A DNA stretch of 64,000 nt from contig SFIW01000004.1 of the NCBI GenBank assembly GCA_004556055.1, positions 12,054 through 76,053 of the forward strand, given 5' to 3'. This DNA comes from Planctomycetaceae bacterium. Its GTDB lineage: Bacteria > Planctomycetota > Planctomycetia > Pirellulales > Thermoguttaceae. Each line of letters begins with the position of its first letter. The first letter of the stretch is position 1. Shown in pieces: positions 18,657-27,301 of the stretch. Below the pieces are notes generated by a model, which had not been told where the DNA came from, made no database searches, and saw only the letters and a program-made list of their open reading frames with translations. A program made the position numbers and the translations under genes.

Positions 18657-19808
18657 ATGTCGTCGCAGATCAATTCGGTTCCGATGTTGGATCTTAAGCG
18701 TCAGTTTAAAGTCATTGGCGAAGAAATGAACGACGCTCTTCGACGCGTCAACGAAACCGGTCAGTTCGTACTCGGACCTGAAGTAAAAAAATTGGAAGAA
18801 GGAATTGCGGCATACTCTAAAACCAAACGCGCTGTTGGTTGCGCCTCTGGGAGCGACGCTCTTTTGTTAGCGCTCATGGCCATTAAGGCGGGCGAAGGGG
18901 ACGAGATTATCGCCCCCTCCTTTACATTTTTCGCCACGGCGAGTTGCATTCCGCGCGTCGGAGCCGACGTCGTCTTCGCCGATATTGATCCAGTCACTTT
19001 TTGCTTGAATCCAGAAGACGTCCGTAAGAAATTGACGAAAAAAACGAAAGCGATTATCGTCGTTCATCTTTTTGGTCAAGCCGCCGATATGCGCGCCTTC
19101 CAAGAAATAGCAAACGACTATCAGAAGAAATACGGTCGCAAACTTTACTTGATCGAAGACTCGGCGCAAGCGATTGGCGCCGAACTCGAAGGAATTCAGG
19201 TTGGAAACTGGGGAGACGCCTCCTGCGTCAGCTTCTATCCGACCAAAAATCTGGGCGGCGCTGGCGACGGCGGCATGGTTCTTTCTAACGACGATGAAAT
19301 CGCTGATCGAGTCCTGTTATTGCGTGGACACGGTATGTCGCCACGTTACTATCACAAAGAAATTGGAATCAATAGCCGATTGGATTCCTATCAAGCCGCT
19401 ATCTTAAACGTAAAGTTGCCGTATCTTGACTCCTGGTCCAACTCTCGAAACGCTAATGCCGCGCGTTACGAAGAGCTCTTCGCCAAAGCAGGTTTGCAGG
19501 AGAAGATCGTTACGCCAGTCAAAGTCGGCAATCGTCGTCACGTCTGGAACCAATATACGATTCGCGTTTTAAACGGTCGGCGAGACGCGCTCCGCGCTTA
19601 CTTACTGGAAAAGAAAGTCGGCGTTGACATTTACTACCCCCTCGGGCTCCATCAACAAGAATGTTTCGCGTATCTTGGCTACAAACCGGAAGCGCTCCCA
19701 GAGACACTAAAAGCGGCGAACGAAGTCCTCGCACTCCCAATCTTCCCCGAATTGCTTCCCGAAGAACAACAATATCTCGTAGATTGTGTGAGCGCATTTT
19801 ATAAATAA
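18657..19808 (+). CDS. DegT/DnrJ/EryC1 family sugar aminotransferase
   Basis: 383 residues from the second of two nearby ATGs; the AAGGA at 18645-18649 is eight bases from 18657 but only two from 18651. PLP-dependent fold type I enzymes of this family aminate keto-sugar nucleotides for surface glycans. The cofactor Lys is in SFYPTKNLGGAGDGGM near residue 196, the Asp in LIEDSAQAIGA near residue 165, and the N-terminal LDLKRQF and GPEVKKLEE segments are typical. No other sugar-nucleotide gene adjoins it. It has its own promoter and terminator and is probably transcribed alone. Confidence 0.92.
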   Translation: MSSQINSVPMLDLKRQFKVIGEEMNDALRRVNETGQFVLGPEVKKLEEGIAAYSKTKRAVGCASGSDALLLALMAIKAGEGDEIIAPSFTFFATASCIPRVGADVVFADIDPVTFCLNPEDVRKKLTKKTKAIIVVHLFGQAADMRAFQEIANDYQKKYGRKLYLIEDSAQAIGAELEGIQVGNWGDASCVSFYPTKNLGGAGDGGMVLSNDDEIADRVLLLRGHGMSPRYYHKEIGINSRLDSYQAAILNVKLPYLDSWSNSRNANAARYEELFAKAGLQEKIVTPVKVGNRRHVWNQYTIRVLNGRRDALRAYLLEKKVGVDIYYPLGLHQQECFAYLGYKPEALPETLKAANEVLALPIFPELLPEEQQYLVDCVSAFYK

Positions 19809-19814
19809 AATGCG

Positions 19815-19848
19815 ATAAGCCGACTGATTCTTCCAGTCGGCTTTTTCC
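19815..19848 (+). terminator. Intrinsic terminator of the aminotransferase gene
   Basis: Stem AAGCCGACTG with CAGTCGGCTT, seven-base loop, followed by TTTCCTTTTT. Confidence 0.9.
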
Positions 19849-20023
19849 TTTTTAGCAGCATTTTTCTAATGATCGCTAAAAAACACGTTGTCCAAATTTG
19901 CTTTCTTTTCGTTAAAAAGCTCAAGTTTTCTCACATAACGTCGAATTAAGAGATAGAGAGCTTGCTTCTGCAAACGCTGTGCGCTGAGGAACTCTCAAGA
20001 GGTAAGTTAAGGAGATCAACAAG

Positions 20024-21211
20024 ATGACGTTTTGTGAAAAACCCGATTATTCGCGTGTCGGCGGCGAAAATTGTGCGGAAGCGGAGGGAACAACCTTCGA
20101 AAACGTCGTCAACATACCAGACGTCAACGATCAACTCCGCGAAGACGAAAAGATCGCTGAACTACAAGAGCCTAGGGTCATAGGTTTTATTCCCGATTTG
20201 CATGATCCAAGTGAAACGTCGGCGGTAAAAATGACAACAGCGAAAAAGTTTCTAAAGCAAACAACCTTTTTTGCTGTTGCTTTTTCGCTCGGAGTTACGA
20301 CCGCGTTCCTTTACAAAGGAAACTCTGTAAGTAACGATCAAGCTGTTGTCGAAGCCAAGATCGGCGTCTCTGTTGAAGAATCGAACAAAGTCGCGAATTC
20401 AGAATCAGAAAAAACGAACGCCCCCGCAACCCCTTCTTTTTCTCCCTACGACAACGCCTACGAACCTGAAGTAACGCCGCCCGCCTTCTCTCAATTGGAC
20501 GAAAGCGGTAGTTACGCCGATTACGACCGAATCGATTTCTCCGCCCCTTCTCCGGTCGATCATTTTGATTCAAGCGACTTAGACGCTTGGGCGGCTCTCG
20601 GAGACATGCTTCAATCGACAGAATCGGACGCCTATGACGCTGGCGTTTCTCCTGACGCCCCCTACGGCGTTGCCCATAATGTCGCCTCCTCGTCGTCCCT
20701 ACAAAGCCTTGGCGGGGGATTTGCCAATTATTCCTTCGGATCCGACCCAGTGTCTTCGAATTTCGAAAGGAATGGAAATCTCACGTCTGTTCCTACGGCT
20801 GGGTATCAAGACGAACGCGTGGCGGCGAATAGACTTTCCACCTCCCCGACAGAACCAAATTATTCCTTAAATACCGATTATCCCAATAACAATGACAATA
20901 CGCGTATTGGCTTTTCAGAAAATAACGCCAATTATGGCGCTTTTTCTCGAAAAGATAATTACAATGAAGATTTCAATAGAGACGATTCGCGAGGGATCGC
21001 AAGTCAGCGGAATATTGATTTAGAATACGCGACAAACATGGATCAAGGAAGATCGCGTTTCCAAGGTTTTGAAACGAGGACGTCGGCGCTTGCTCAAAGC
21101 GACTCCCCCTCTACTGAACGCCAGACAAGCGCGTACGTCGCTCAACGCGTAGACGAGGAAACGAATCTTCCTCTTCAAGGAGCCGCGTCGTCGCGTTCTG
21201 TACGTTGGTAG
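20024..21211 (+). CDS. Single-pass membrane protein, unknown function
   Basis: 395 residues. An N-terminal soluble acidic part of about 70 residues is followed by one membrane helix near residues 78-98 (FFAVAFSLGVTTAFLY) and about 300 residues of Ser/Asn/Tyr/Asp-rich low complexity with no recognisable domain. Topology with the N-terminus inside and the low-complexity tail outside is most likely. AAGGAGAT lies nine bases before the ATG. It begins the run that continues into two sialidases and a phosphoesterase, so it may help anchor or space surface enzymes, which is only a guess from position. Confidence 0.75.
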   Translation: MTFCEKPDYSRVGGENCAEAEGTTFENVVNIPDVNDQLREDEKIAELQEPRVIGFIPDLHDPSETSAVKMTTAKKFLKQTTFFAVAFSLGVTTAFLYKGNSVSNDQAVVEAKIGVSVEESNKVANSESEKTNAPATPSFSPYDNAYEPEVTPPAFSQLDESGSYADYDRIDFSAPSPVDHFDSSDLDAWAALGDMLQSTESDAYDAGVSPDAPYGVAHNVASSSSLQSLGGGFANYSFGSDPVSSNFERNGNLTSVPTAGYQDERVAANRLSTSPTEPNYSLNTDYPNNNDNTRIGFSENNANYGAFSRKDNYNEDFNRDDSRGIASQRNIDLEYATNMDQGRSRFQGFETRTSALAQSDSPSTERQTSAYVAQRVDEETNLPLQGAASSRSVRW

Positions 21212-21292
21212 AGATTGCCTCATATACGCGAGGGCGTCCTCTTCAACAATGAGACCATTAACCCTAACATCCTAAAGAAAGGGCGCCGCGCA

Positions 21293-22495
21293 ATGAACCG
21301 CCGCAACGACGATTTCATCCATGTCTGCATATTCCTGTTTCTTATGGGATATAGCGCGCTGGCGGCGACCCTTCTTCTTCGAGGAAATAATCAGGAGAAT
21401 CTTGACGCGGTTCCTAACTCAGCTGGAATAGTGGCAAGAAGCGTTGTTCTTGAATTACCTTCCAAAGAAAATAATCCACGCAATAGCGAAGGAGATTTCA
21501 TTCGTCTAAGAACCGGAGAAATTCTGTACGTATACACTCATTACGAGGGAGGAAGAGGAACAAATAAAAATGTAACAACGCGTCTAATGAGTCGTGTTTC
21601 GAAAGATCAAGGACGCACTTGGTCGACGCAAGACGAGCTCGTTCTAGGCGACAAAGAAATCGTTAACGCCGCCTCGGTCTCCCTCTTGAGGTTGCGCGAT
21701 CAATCGATCGTCCTTTTCTACTCAGTAAAGGATTCTGCCGGAGACTGTCGTCCCTATCTTCGGTATTCTTATGACGAAGGAAGAACATGGACGCGTCAGA
21801 TTGAAACAATCATCCCCCCCTCTTACAATGTCCTCAACAACTCTCGTGCAACTTTGTTAGCTGATGGGCGTATCCTTCTTCCCGTCGCAAGGCACGCTTA
21901 TTTGGGAGGCGATCTCTTCAACTACGAAGGCAAGGGGAACCTTTTTTGCTTGATTTCAGACGATGGAGGACGAAAATGGAGCCAGAGTTCTGAGGTTCCC
22001 AATCCAGATTCGCTTCTCTGCCAAGAACCTGGAATAGTAGAGCTCGCCGACGGGAAATTACTGATGACCATCCGGACAGATCAAGGACGTCAATACTATT
22101 CCTATTCGTTAGATCGCGGCGAATCATGGTCTCTTGTCAAACCGTCTCCACTAACGTCGCCGCAGGCCCCTGCGACAATTAAGAGACTGCCAGACAGCGA
22201 TTACCTTGTCGCCGTGTGGGACGACTCTCCCTCCGAACGAGATCCTTTAACGATTGGGATTCTTTCTCCGGACGGTTCGAAAGTACTCTCGAAAAAAATC
22301 CTCGATCGTTCGGGAGATGAAGAATCGCGATCTTTCAGCTATCCTGCAATTTTCTTCGTCGACTCTAGCGTCCTACTAACGGCGTACTGTGCGGGCAGAA
22401 CGAGCATGGGACTCGATTCTTCTCGAATTACGCTCGTAGGCTTGCAGAGTCTTTTGGAAGACGTTTCAAAAATCATGTCCAAACAAACTCTTTAA
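21293..22495 (+). CDS. Sialidase-like BNR-repeat protein, membrane-anchored
   Basis: 400 residues from the ATG at 21293, with AAAGAAAGGG upstream; an earlier in-frame ATG lacks a site. Residues about 9-27 form a signal anchor. The rest is a six-bladed propeller of the sialidase superfamily with Asp-box-like motifs SKDQGRTW, SYDEGRTW, SDDGGRKW and SLDRGESW. Conserved blocks NPRNSEGDFIRLRTGEIL and EPGIVELADGKLLMTI are shared with the next gene, of which it is a paralogue. The usual RIP motif of exo-sialidases is not present in its standard form, so the enzyme may act on another sugar acid or glycan. Confidence 0.83.
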   Translation: MNRRNDDFIHVCIFLFLMGYSALAATLLLRGNNQENLDAVPNSAGIVARSVVLELPSKENNPRNSEGDFIRLRTGEILYVYTHYEGGRGTNKNVTTRLMSRVSKDQGRTWSTQDELVLGDKEIVNAASVSLLRLRDQSIVLFYSVKDSAGDCRPYLRYSYDEGRTWTRQIETIIPPSYNVLNNSRATLLADGRILLPVARHAYLGGDLFNYEGKGNLFCLISDDGGRKWSQSSEVPNPDSLLCQEPGIVELADGKLLMTIRTDQGRQYYSYSLDRGESWSLVKPSPLTSPQAPATIKRLPDSDYLVAVWDDSPSERDPLTIGILSPDGSKVLSKKILDRSGDEESRSFSYPAIFFVDSSVLLTAYCAGRTSMGLDSSRITLVGLQSLLEDVSKIMSKQTL

Positions 22496-22525
22496 ATTTT
22501 ATGGTTCCACGCCAGAGGAGAAATC

Positions 22526-23713
22526 ATGTTGCGAACGTTCGCTTGTTCGTCCCTTGCCACGCGGCGTCAATTCCTCTTTCGATCCCTTTTCGGCGCGGCC
22601 TTCGGCGCCTTCTGTTTAAACGTCGACTCGACGTCGGCGGCGGAGGAGGCAAATGCCTTTCTCGGTAAAGAAACGGTTTTGCTTCTTCCTCCAGGAAAAG
22701 ACAATCCGCGAAACAGCGAGGGAGACTTTATTCGCCTCAAAACAGGCGAGATCCTTTTCGTCTACACGCGGTATTACGCCTCTTCGGCCAACGACGACGC
22801 GCCCGCTCGCCTCGTCTCCAGAATTGCGGATTCCGAAGGTCGAAATTGGTCGTCTTACGACGCGCTTGTTCTCGAAAATGAAGGGCGACTCAACGTGATG
22901 TCCGTTACCTTGTTACGTTTCACGGACGACTCCATCGCTCTCTTTTATCTAGTTAAAGACGCCCCTGGGGATTGCAGACCTTATCTGCGCGTCTCACGCG
23001 ACGAGGGAAAAACATGGTCTGAAAGAACCTCTATCATCGACGACCCAACTTATAATGTGCTCAATAATTCTCGGGTTGTAGTCCTCTCCAATGGTAGAAT
23101 TCTCGTTCCCGTCGCTCGGCATGGCGCGTTAGTAGAGGGACAATTCCAGTGGGACTCCAAGGCGCTTTTATCCTGCTACATTTCCGACGACCAGGGCGTC
23201 TCATGGAAACAAAGCGACGGCGTTCCCAATCCGTTCTCACATCTCTTTCAAGAGCCGGGAGTTGTTGAACTAGCCGACGGTCGGATTTTAATGACGATTA
23301 GAAACGAAAGCGGGCGTCAGCTTTTCTCCTATTCCCAGGACGCAGGCGAAACGTGGTCTATCCCTACGCCATCGTCCCTCGTATCCCCACTTTCTCCAGC
23401 GTCTATAAAGAGACTTCCTCAAAGCGATCTACTTGTCGCTGTCTGGAACGAATCCCCCAAGATGAGAGATCCGCTCGCACTGGCAATATTAGACCCCAAG
23501 GGGGAGAAAATCCTCGCCAAGAGGATTATCGACGCAGCCGATGGAGATGGAAAACGCGGATTCTGCTATCCGGCGCTCTTCTTTCTCAACCAGACGAGCC
23601 TTCTGGTCGGATATTGCAACGGCGACGGCGCATACGCCTTAAATTCCTCAAAAATCATTCGCGTCGATTTGAGCGTACTCGTCAAAGAAGCCATGGACAA
23701 CACCGAGAAGTAA
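22526..23713 (+). CDS. Sialidase-like BNR-repeat protein with Tat-type signal
   Basis: 395 residues. The N-terminus TRRQFLFRSLFGAAFGAF looks like a twin-arginine signal. The mature part has the same propeller and blocks as the preceding gene (NPRNSEGDFIRLKTGEIL, NVLNNSRVVVLSNGRILVPVARHG, EPGVVELADGRILMTI) and Asp boxes such as SRDEGKTW and SQDAGETW, so the two are a tandem duplication that diverged in export route. AGGAG is seven bases before the ATG. It follows the first sialidase by 30 bases and precedes the phosphoesterase by 44. Enzyme activity is inferred from family only. Confidence 0.85.
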   Translation: MLRTFACSSLATRRQFLFRSLFGAAFGAFCLNVDSTSAAEEANAFLGKETVLLLPPGKDNPRNSEGDFIRLKTGEILFVYTRYYASSANDDAPARLVSRIADSEGRNWSSYDALVLENEGRLNVMSVTLLRFTDDSIALFYLVKDAPGDCRPYLRVSRDEGKTWSERTSIIDDPTYNVLNNSRVVVLSNGRILVPVARHGALVEGQFQWDSKALLSCYISDDQGVSWKQSDGVPNPFSHLFQEPGVVELADGRILMTIRNESGRQLFSYSQDAGETWSIPTPSSLVSPLSPASIKRLPQSDLLVAVWNESPKMRDPLALAILDPKGEKILAKRIIDAADGDGKRGFCYPALFFLNQTSLLVGYCNGDGAYALNSSKIIRVDLSVLVKEAMDNTEK

Positions 23714-23757
23714 AACCTTGCCTCTAATCGACATTACTCATTCGAGGAGAACACGAT

Positions 23758-25791
23758 ATGTCAAATCATAGATCCGGCGTTCAACTTTCTCGCCGTTCAT
23801 TTCTTTCGCAAAGCGTCCTTGGCGCGGGGCTTCTCTGCCTCCCCTCTTCCGTCTTTAAGATTTCCGAGATTCATGCGGAAGAGGAAAACAATAGCGTCGT
23901 TTTAAGATTTTGCGCCCTAAGCGACGTCCATTTCAAAACCTCGCCCGACACGAAAGAAGTCGATCGATTTCGACGCGCCATACGGTTTATGTACGACTAT
24001 TCGGCTCAACAACCCTATTCCAAATTCGACGCGCTCCTTATCGCTGGCGACGTCTCCGACCATGGGCTAGATGAAGAGCTTTTACTCTTCAAAAAGACGA
24101 TGGACGAAGAAATTCATGACGACGTCAAGACGATCATGTGCATGGGGAACCATGAATTTTACAGCGGAAACAAACCGCGTTGGCGAGAAATTTTCCAACG
24201 AGACGACAACGTCGCCACAAAAGTCAACGGCTTCTCTTTTATCGGAGTCTCTCCAGAAAGAGGATCGTGCGAAAACGGAGACTATTTATACGCGCTCGAC
24301 TGGTATAAAAAAGCGCTTCAAGAAGCCGTCGACGACGACCCTAAAAAACCAATTTTCACATTCCAGCACTACCATATATCCTCAACCGTTTACGGGAGCA
24401 AGGGCGAAGACGTCTGGGGTATCAACGATCTTTACGAAACGCTCCAACAAACCCCGCGCGTCGTTAATTTTTCAGGTCATTCCCACTATCCGATCAACGA
24501 CCAGCGTTCAATATGGCAAGGCGCTTTCACGGCCCTCGGAACGGGCACGTTAAGCTATTTTGAAATGAGTAGCGAGGGGGGGAGATTCAATAAATTCCCT
24601 GAAGGACACGAGAATGCCGCCCAAATGTACGTTGTCGAAGTGCGCAAAGATAATTCCGTCGTTTTCAAACCCTACGATCTTATTACCAATTCTTTCTTTG
24701 ATTGCGTCTATTACCTACCTCAACCAGGGAACGCCTCAACCTACGCCTACACGGACGCGCGTTCGGAAACGAGCGAGAGACCGACGTGGGGCAATGACGC
24801 CGTCGCTTCTTCAACGGTTTTGGACGATTCGACGACACTCTGCGTCTCAATTCCTCAAGCCTCTTGTCCCGACGTCGTTCATAGTTATCGCATTGATTTG
24901 GAAAGACAAGAGGAACGCTCCGGCGCTCTCCAATGGGTGAAAGACGAGCCAATATACGTGTGGTCGCAATATTATTTTAAGGACTATCCCAATCCGCTAC
25001 AGGTGAAGATCGACACGCTTCCTCCTTTAACCATGTATCGCGCGAAGATTTTTGCTCTTAATCCTTGGCTCAAAGAGAGTGAACGTTTCCTTGAACTTCA
25101 GTTCACGACTCCCGCGAATCCTTACGCGCCGATAGATCCGGACGCGGCCTGCCCCACGCCTAACATGCTGGACGTCGCGTTTGTCGACGGTAAGCCGGTC
25201 AATCTCGCCCAGAACGTCAAACAGCTCGTAAAAGAAATCCGAGTCGAAGGCGCCCCGCAGATTACGCGCGTAGACAGCTTGAACGGACAAGAATGCGCGT
25301 CCTTCAACGGAAAAGATCAGCGCCTTGTCATTCCCTTCACGTCGAGCGATTTCGCGCGATTGGGCGTCATGACCATCTCCGCGCGTTTCCTTCTTGAAAA
25401 GGCGCCGGAGGAGGCGCAGTCGCTCTTCTCCTGTACCGAAGGGAGGGGAATCAGTCTGGAAATCAATAAGGATCAGATAGAATTTTGGGCTTCTATCGAC
25501 GGAGAATATCGCATTTTGCGCGCCCCCGTACCACTTGGACGTTTTGTCGACGCCCTTGGCTCATACGACGGAGAGACGCTCAAGTTGTACATTGACGGCA
25601 ACCTCGTTCAAACGCTCGACGTCAACGGCAAACTTGTCTATCCAACCGATCCCTCCGCGCAAGGATTCTGCGTCGGTTGCGACATTGCGCGCGGCATGTC
25701 CGGAACGAATTATTTTCAGGGCAAAATCGTGCGCGCCCAGCTTTTCTCATGGACGCTCTCTGCGGAACAAGTCAAAGAACTCGCCCGCTAA
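23758..25791 (+). CDS. Tat-exported metallophosphoesterase with LamG domain
   Basis: 677 residues. The signal SRRSFLSQSVLGAGLLCLP is a textbook twin-arginine motif. The calcineurin-like metallophosphoesterase domain (about 45-300) shows the metal ligands in order: DVHFK near 58, GDVSDHG near 100, GNHEF near 131, QHYH near 202 and GHSH near 240. A fibronectin-like or linker region follows (about 330-450), then a LamG/concanavalin-like domain near 480-675 with LGRFVDALGSYDGETLKLYIDG. Substrates of such exported enzymes vary from nucleotides to phospholipids and glycans; the LamG domain points to a carbohydrate surface. It closes the sialidase run. Confidence 0.88.
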   Translation: MSNHRSGVQLSRRSFLSQSVLGAGLLCLPSSVFKISEIHAEEENNSVVLRFCALSDVHFKTSPDTKEVDRFRRAIRFMYDYSAQQPYSKFDALLIAGDVSDHGLDEELLLFKKTMDEEIHDDVKTIMCMGNHEFYSGNKPRWREIFQRDDNVATKVNGFSFIGVSPERGSCENGDYLYALDWYKKALQEAVDDDPKKPIFTFQHYHISSTVYGSKGEDVWGINDLYETLQQTPRVVNFSGHSHYPINDQRSIWQGAFTALGTGTLSYFEMSSEGGRFNKFPEGHENAAQMYVVEVRKDNSVVFKPYDLITNSFFDCVYYLPQPGNASTYAYTDARSETSERPTWGNDAVASSTVLDDSTTLCVSIPQASCPDVVHSYRIDLERQEERSGALQWVKDEPIYVWSQYYFKDYPNPLQVKIDTLPPLTMYRAKIFALNPWLKESERFLELQFTTPANPYAPIDPDAACPTPNMLDVAFVDGKPVNLAQNVKQLVKEIRVEGAPQITRVDSLNGQECASFNGKDQRLVIPFTSSDFARLGVMTISARFLLEKAPEEAQSLFSCTEGRGISLEINKDQIEFWASIDGEYRILRAPVPLGRFVDALGSYDGETLKLYIDGNLVQTLDVNGKLVYPTDPSAQGFCVGCDIARGMSGTNYFQGKIVRAQLFSWTLSAEQVKELAR

Positions 25792-25833
25792 TCAGAAGAA
25801 CAAGAGTCGCCCTCGGAACGTTCGAAGAGAAAC

Positions 25834-26490
25834 TCATACGCCTTTCTCGATATTGAATGCGACGTCGGCGACCTTATTGACAAGCGCGTCGCTGTGAGAC
25901 GCGAAAACGATTGTCTTCCCTGCGTCCCTAAGCGTCTGGAAAAGATCTATAACGATCGCTTGACCAGACGCGTCCAAACTTGCCAAAGGCTCGTCGACAA
26001 CAAGCGCGTCGGGATTGAGCGCTAACACACAAGCGAACGCAACGCGTCGTTTCTCTCCCCCGGACAAGGAATAAGGAGCGCGGTAACGCAAACGCGTAAT
26101 CTCCAACAAGGAAAGGCAATCGTCGACTCGCGTTCGTATTTCTGATTCTTCAAGATTGAGTTGTCGCGGGCCAAACGCGATCTCGTCTTCAACGCTCCCG
26201 CAAAACAGCTGAGCGTCCGCGCTTTGAAAGACAAATCCGACGCGACGATGAAAATCTTTCGCAAAACAAATATCAGAAAGTTTTTTTCGCGTTATCTCCG
26301 TCCCGTCGAAAAAATACTTTCCTTTATTGGGAAAGGAAAGTCCGTTAAGCAACCGCAAGAGCGTCGTCTTTCCGCAACCGTTATTCCCGGTTATCGCCGC
26401 TGCGACGCCTTTCTCAATCTTCATCGAGACGTCGTCTAGTATTATATTGGCGCTGTCATAAGAAAAGGTAACGTTCTTCAGGTCAAACAT
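25834..26490 (-). CDS. cbiO: ECF-type cobalt/nickel transporter ATPase
   Basis: 218 residues. Walker A is GNNGCGKT near residues 36-43, the Q loop lies in VGFVFQSADAQLF, the ABC signature is LSGGEKRR near 130 and Walker B is ALVVDEPLASLD near 155. The ATPase energises uptake of Co2+ or Ni2+ by the CbiMQO complex. Its first codons overlap the end of cbiQ by 13 bases, so the two are translationally coupled. At 218 residues it is a short, compact member. Confidence 0.92.
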   Translation of the reverse strand: MFDLKNVTFSYDSANIILDDVSMKIEKGVAAAITGNNGCGKTTLLRLLNGLSFPNKGKYFFDGTEITRKKLSDICFAKDFHRRVGFVFQSADAQLFCGSVEDEIAFGPRQLNLEESEIRTRVDDCLSLLEITRLRYRAPYSLSGGEKRRVAFACVLALNPDALVVDEPLASLDASGQAIVIDLFQTLRDAGKTIVFASHSDALVNKVADVAFNIEKGV

Positions 26491-27299
26491 CGCTTTGCAT
26501 ACTCAAAATAAATGAAGAGAAGTATCATCGCCAACAAGAACGCGACGCCTAAAAAATCCACGCGTCGCCAAGGCGCCCAATAACGGCGATATACTCCGGA
26601 AAAGCACCGACACGTCATGGCGTCAAACTGTTCTTGCGCCGCTCTTTGCGCTCGTAAAAAAATGACGCCGACAACGCCTCCAAGGGTTCGCGCTCGCCGA
26701 CGATCCCACCCAGGCGAACGCAAAAGAACCGCCTCGATCGTCTCAAGACAAATCTCGCACAAAACGACGACATATTTCATCGTCAAGTCAAAAATGAAGA
26801 TGAGCGCGTCCGGAGCTCGGAAAAATTTGAACGCGCACGTCAAACGATTCCAATTCATCGATTGAATAAGAAGGGAAAGAATCGTCGTCGTGATAAGCGT
26901 CTTAGATGGAACGACGACAAGAGCGCGCGTCTGATCCCATAAGATCGCCGCCGGCGCCAGAATTAAGAGAGACGCTACAAACGCCTCGAAGGGCAACGCT
27001 AGAATTCGCGCAAGAACGCGGGCGTCTAAAGTCGCCAAATAGACAAGAATAACCGTGCCCACAATCTCGACAAAAACGAAGTTGTACGACGCGGACACAA
27101 GGAGAATCGAAAAGAAAGCAAGCGCAAGGCGCATCGGGGGAGAAAAGGCAAACCGACCCGGAGGAGTCGGTTCGCGCCTCACGCTTTTCAACACGCCTAA
27201 CAGCCCCTTAGCGCTTTTGCGTAAGAACGCGCCGCCGTCTCGTAATGGTTCGCGTTTCTCGCTCGTCAAAAGCCACTTCGGCGTTTCCTTTTTGTCCAT
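26478..27299 (-). CDS. cbiQ: ECF transporter transmembrane component CbiQ
   Basis: 273 residues from the ATG at 27299; a TTG two codons upstream at 27305, overlapping the cbiM stop, is a less likely alternative. The first 60 residues are polar and basic, then at least four hydrophobic segments follow, with the coupling-helix region RSPGWDRRRARTLGGVVGVIFLRA typical of CbiQ/EcfT proteins. It couples CbiO to the substrate-binding CbiM. The N-terminal polar extension is longer than usual for the family. Confidence 0.87.
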   Translation of the reverse strand: MDKKETPKWLLTSEKREPLRDGGAFLRKSAKGLLGVLKSVRREPTPPGRFAFSPPMRLALAFFSILLVSASYNFVFVEIVGTVILVYLATLDARVLARILALPFEAFVASLLILAPAAILWDQTRALVVVPSKTLITTTILSLLIQSMNWNRLTCAFKFFRAPDALIFIFDLTMKYVVVLCEICLETIEAVLLRSPGWDRRRARTLGGVVGVIFLRAQRAAQEQFDAMTCRCFSGVYRRYWAPWRRVDFLGVAFLLAMILLFIYFEYAKRCLT

Positions 27300-27301
27300 A
27301 G

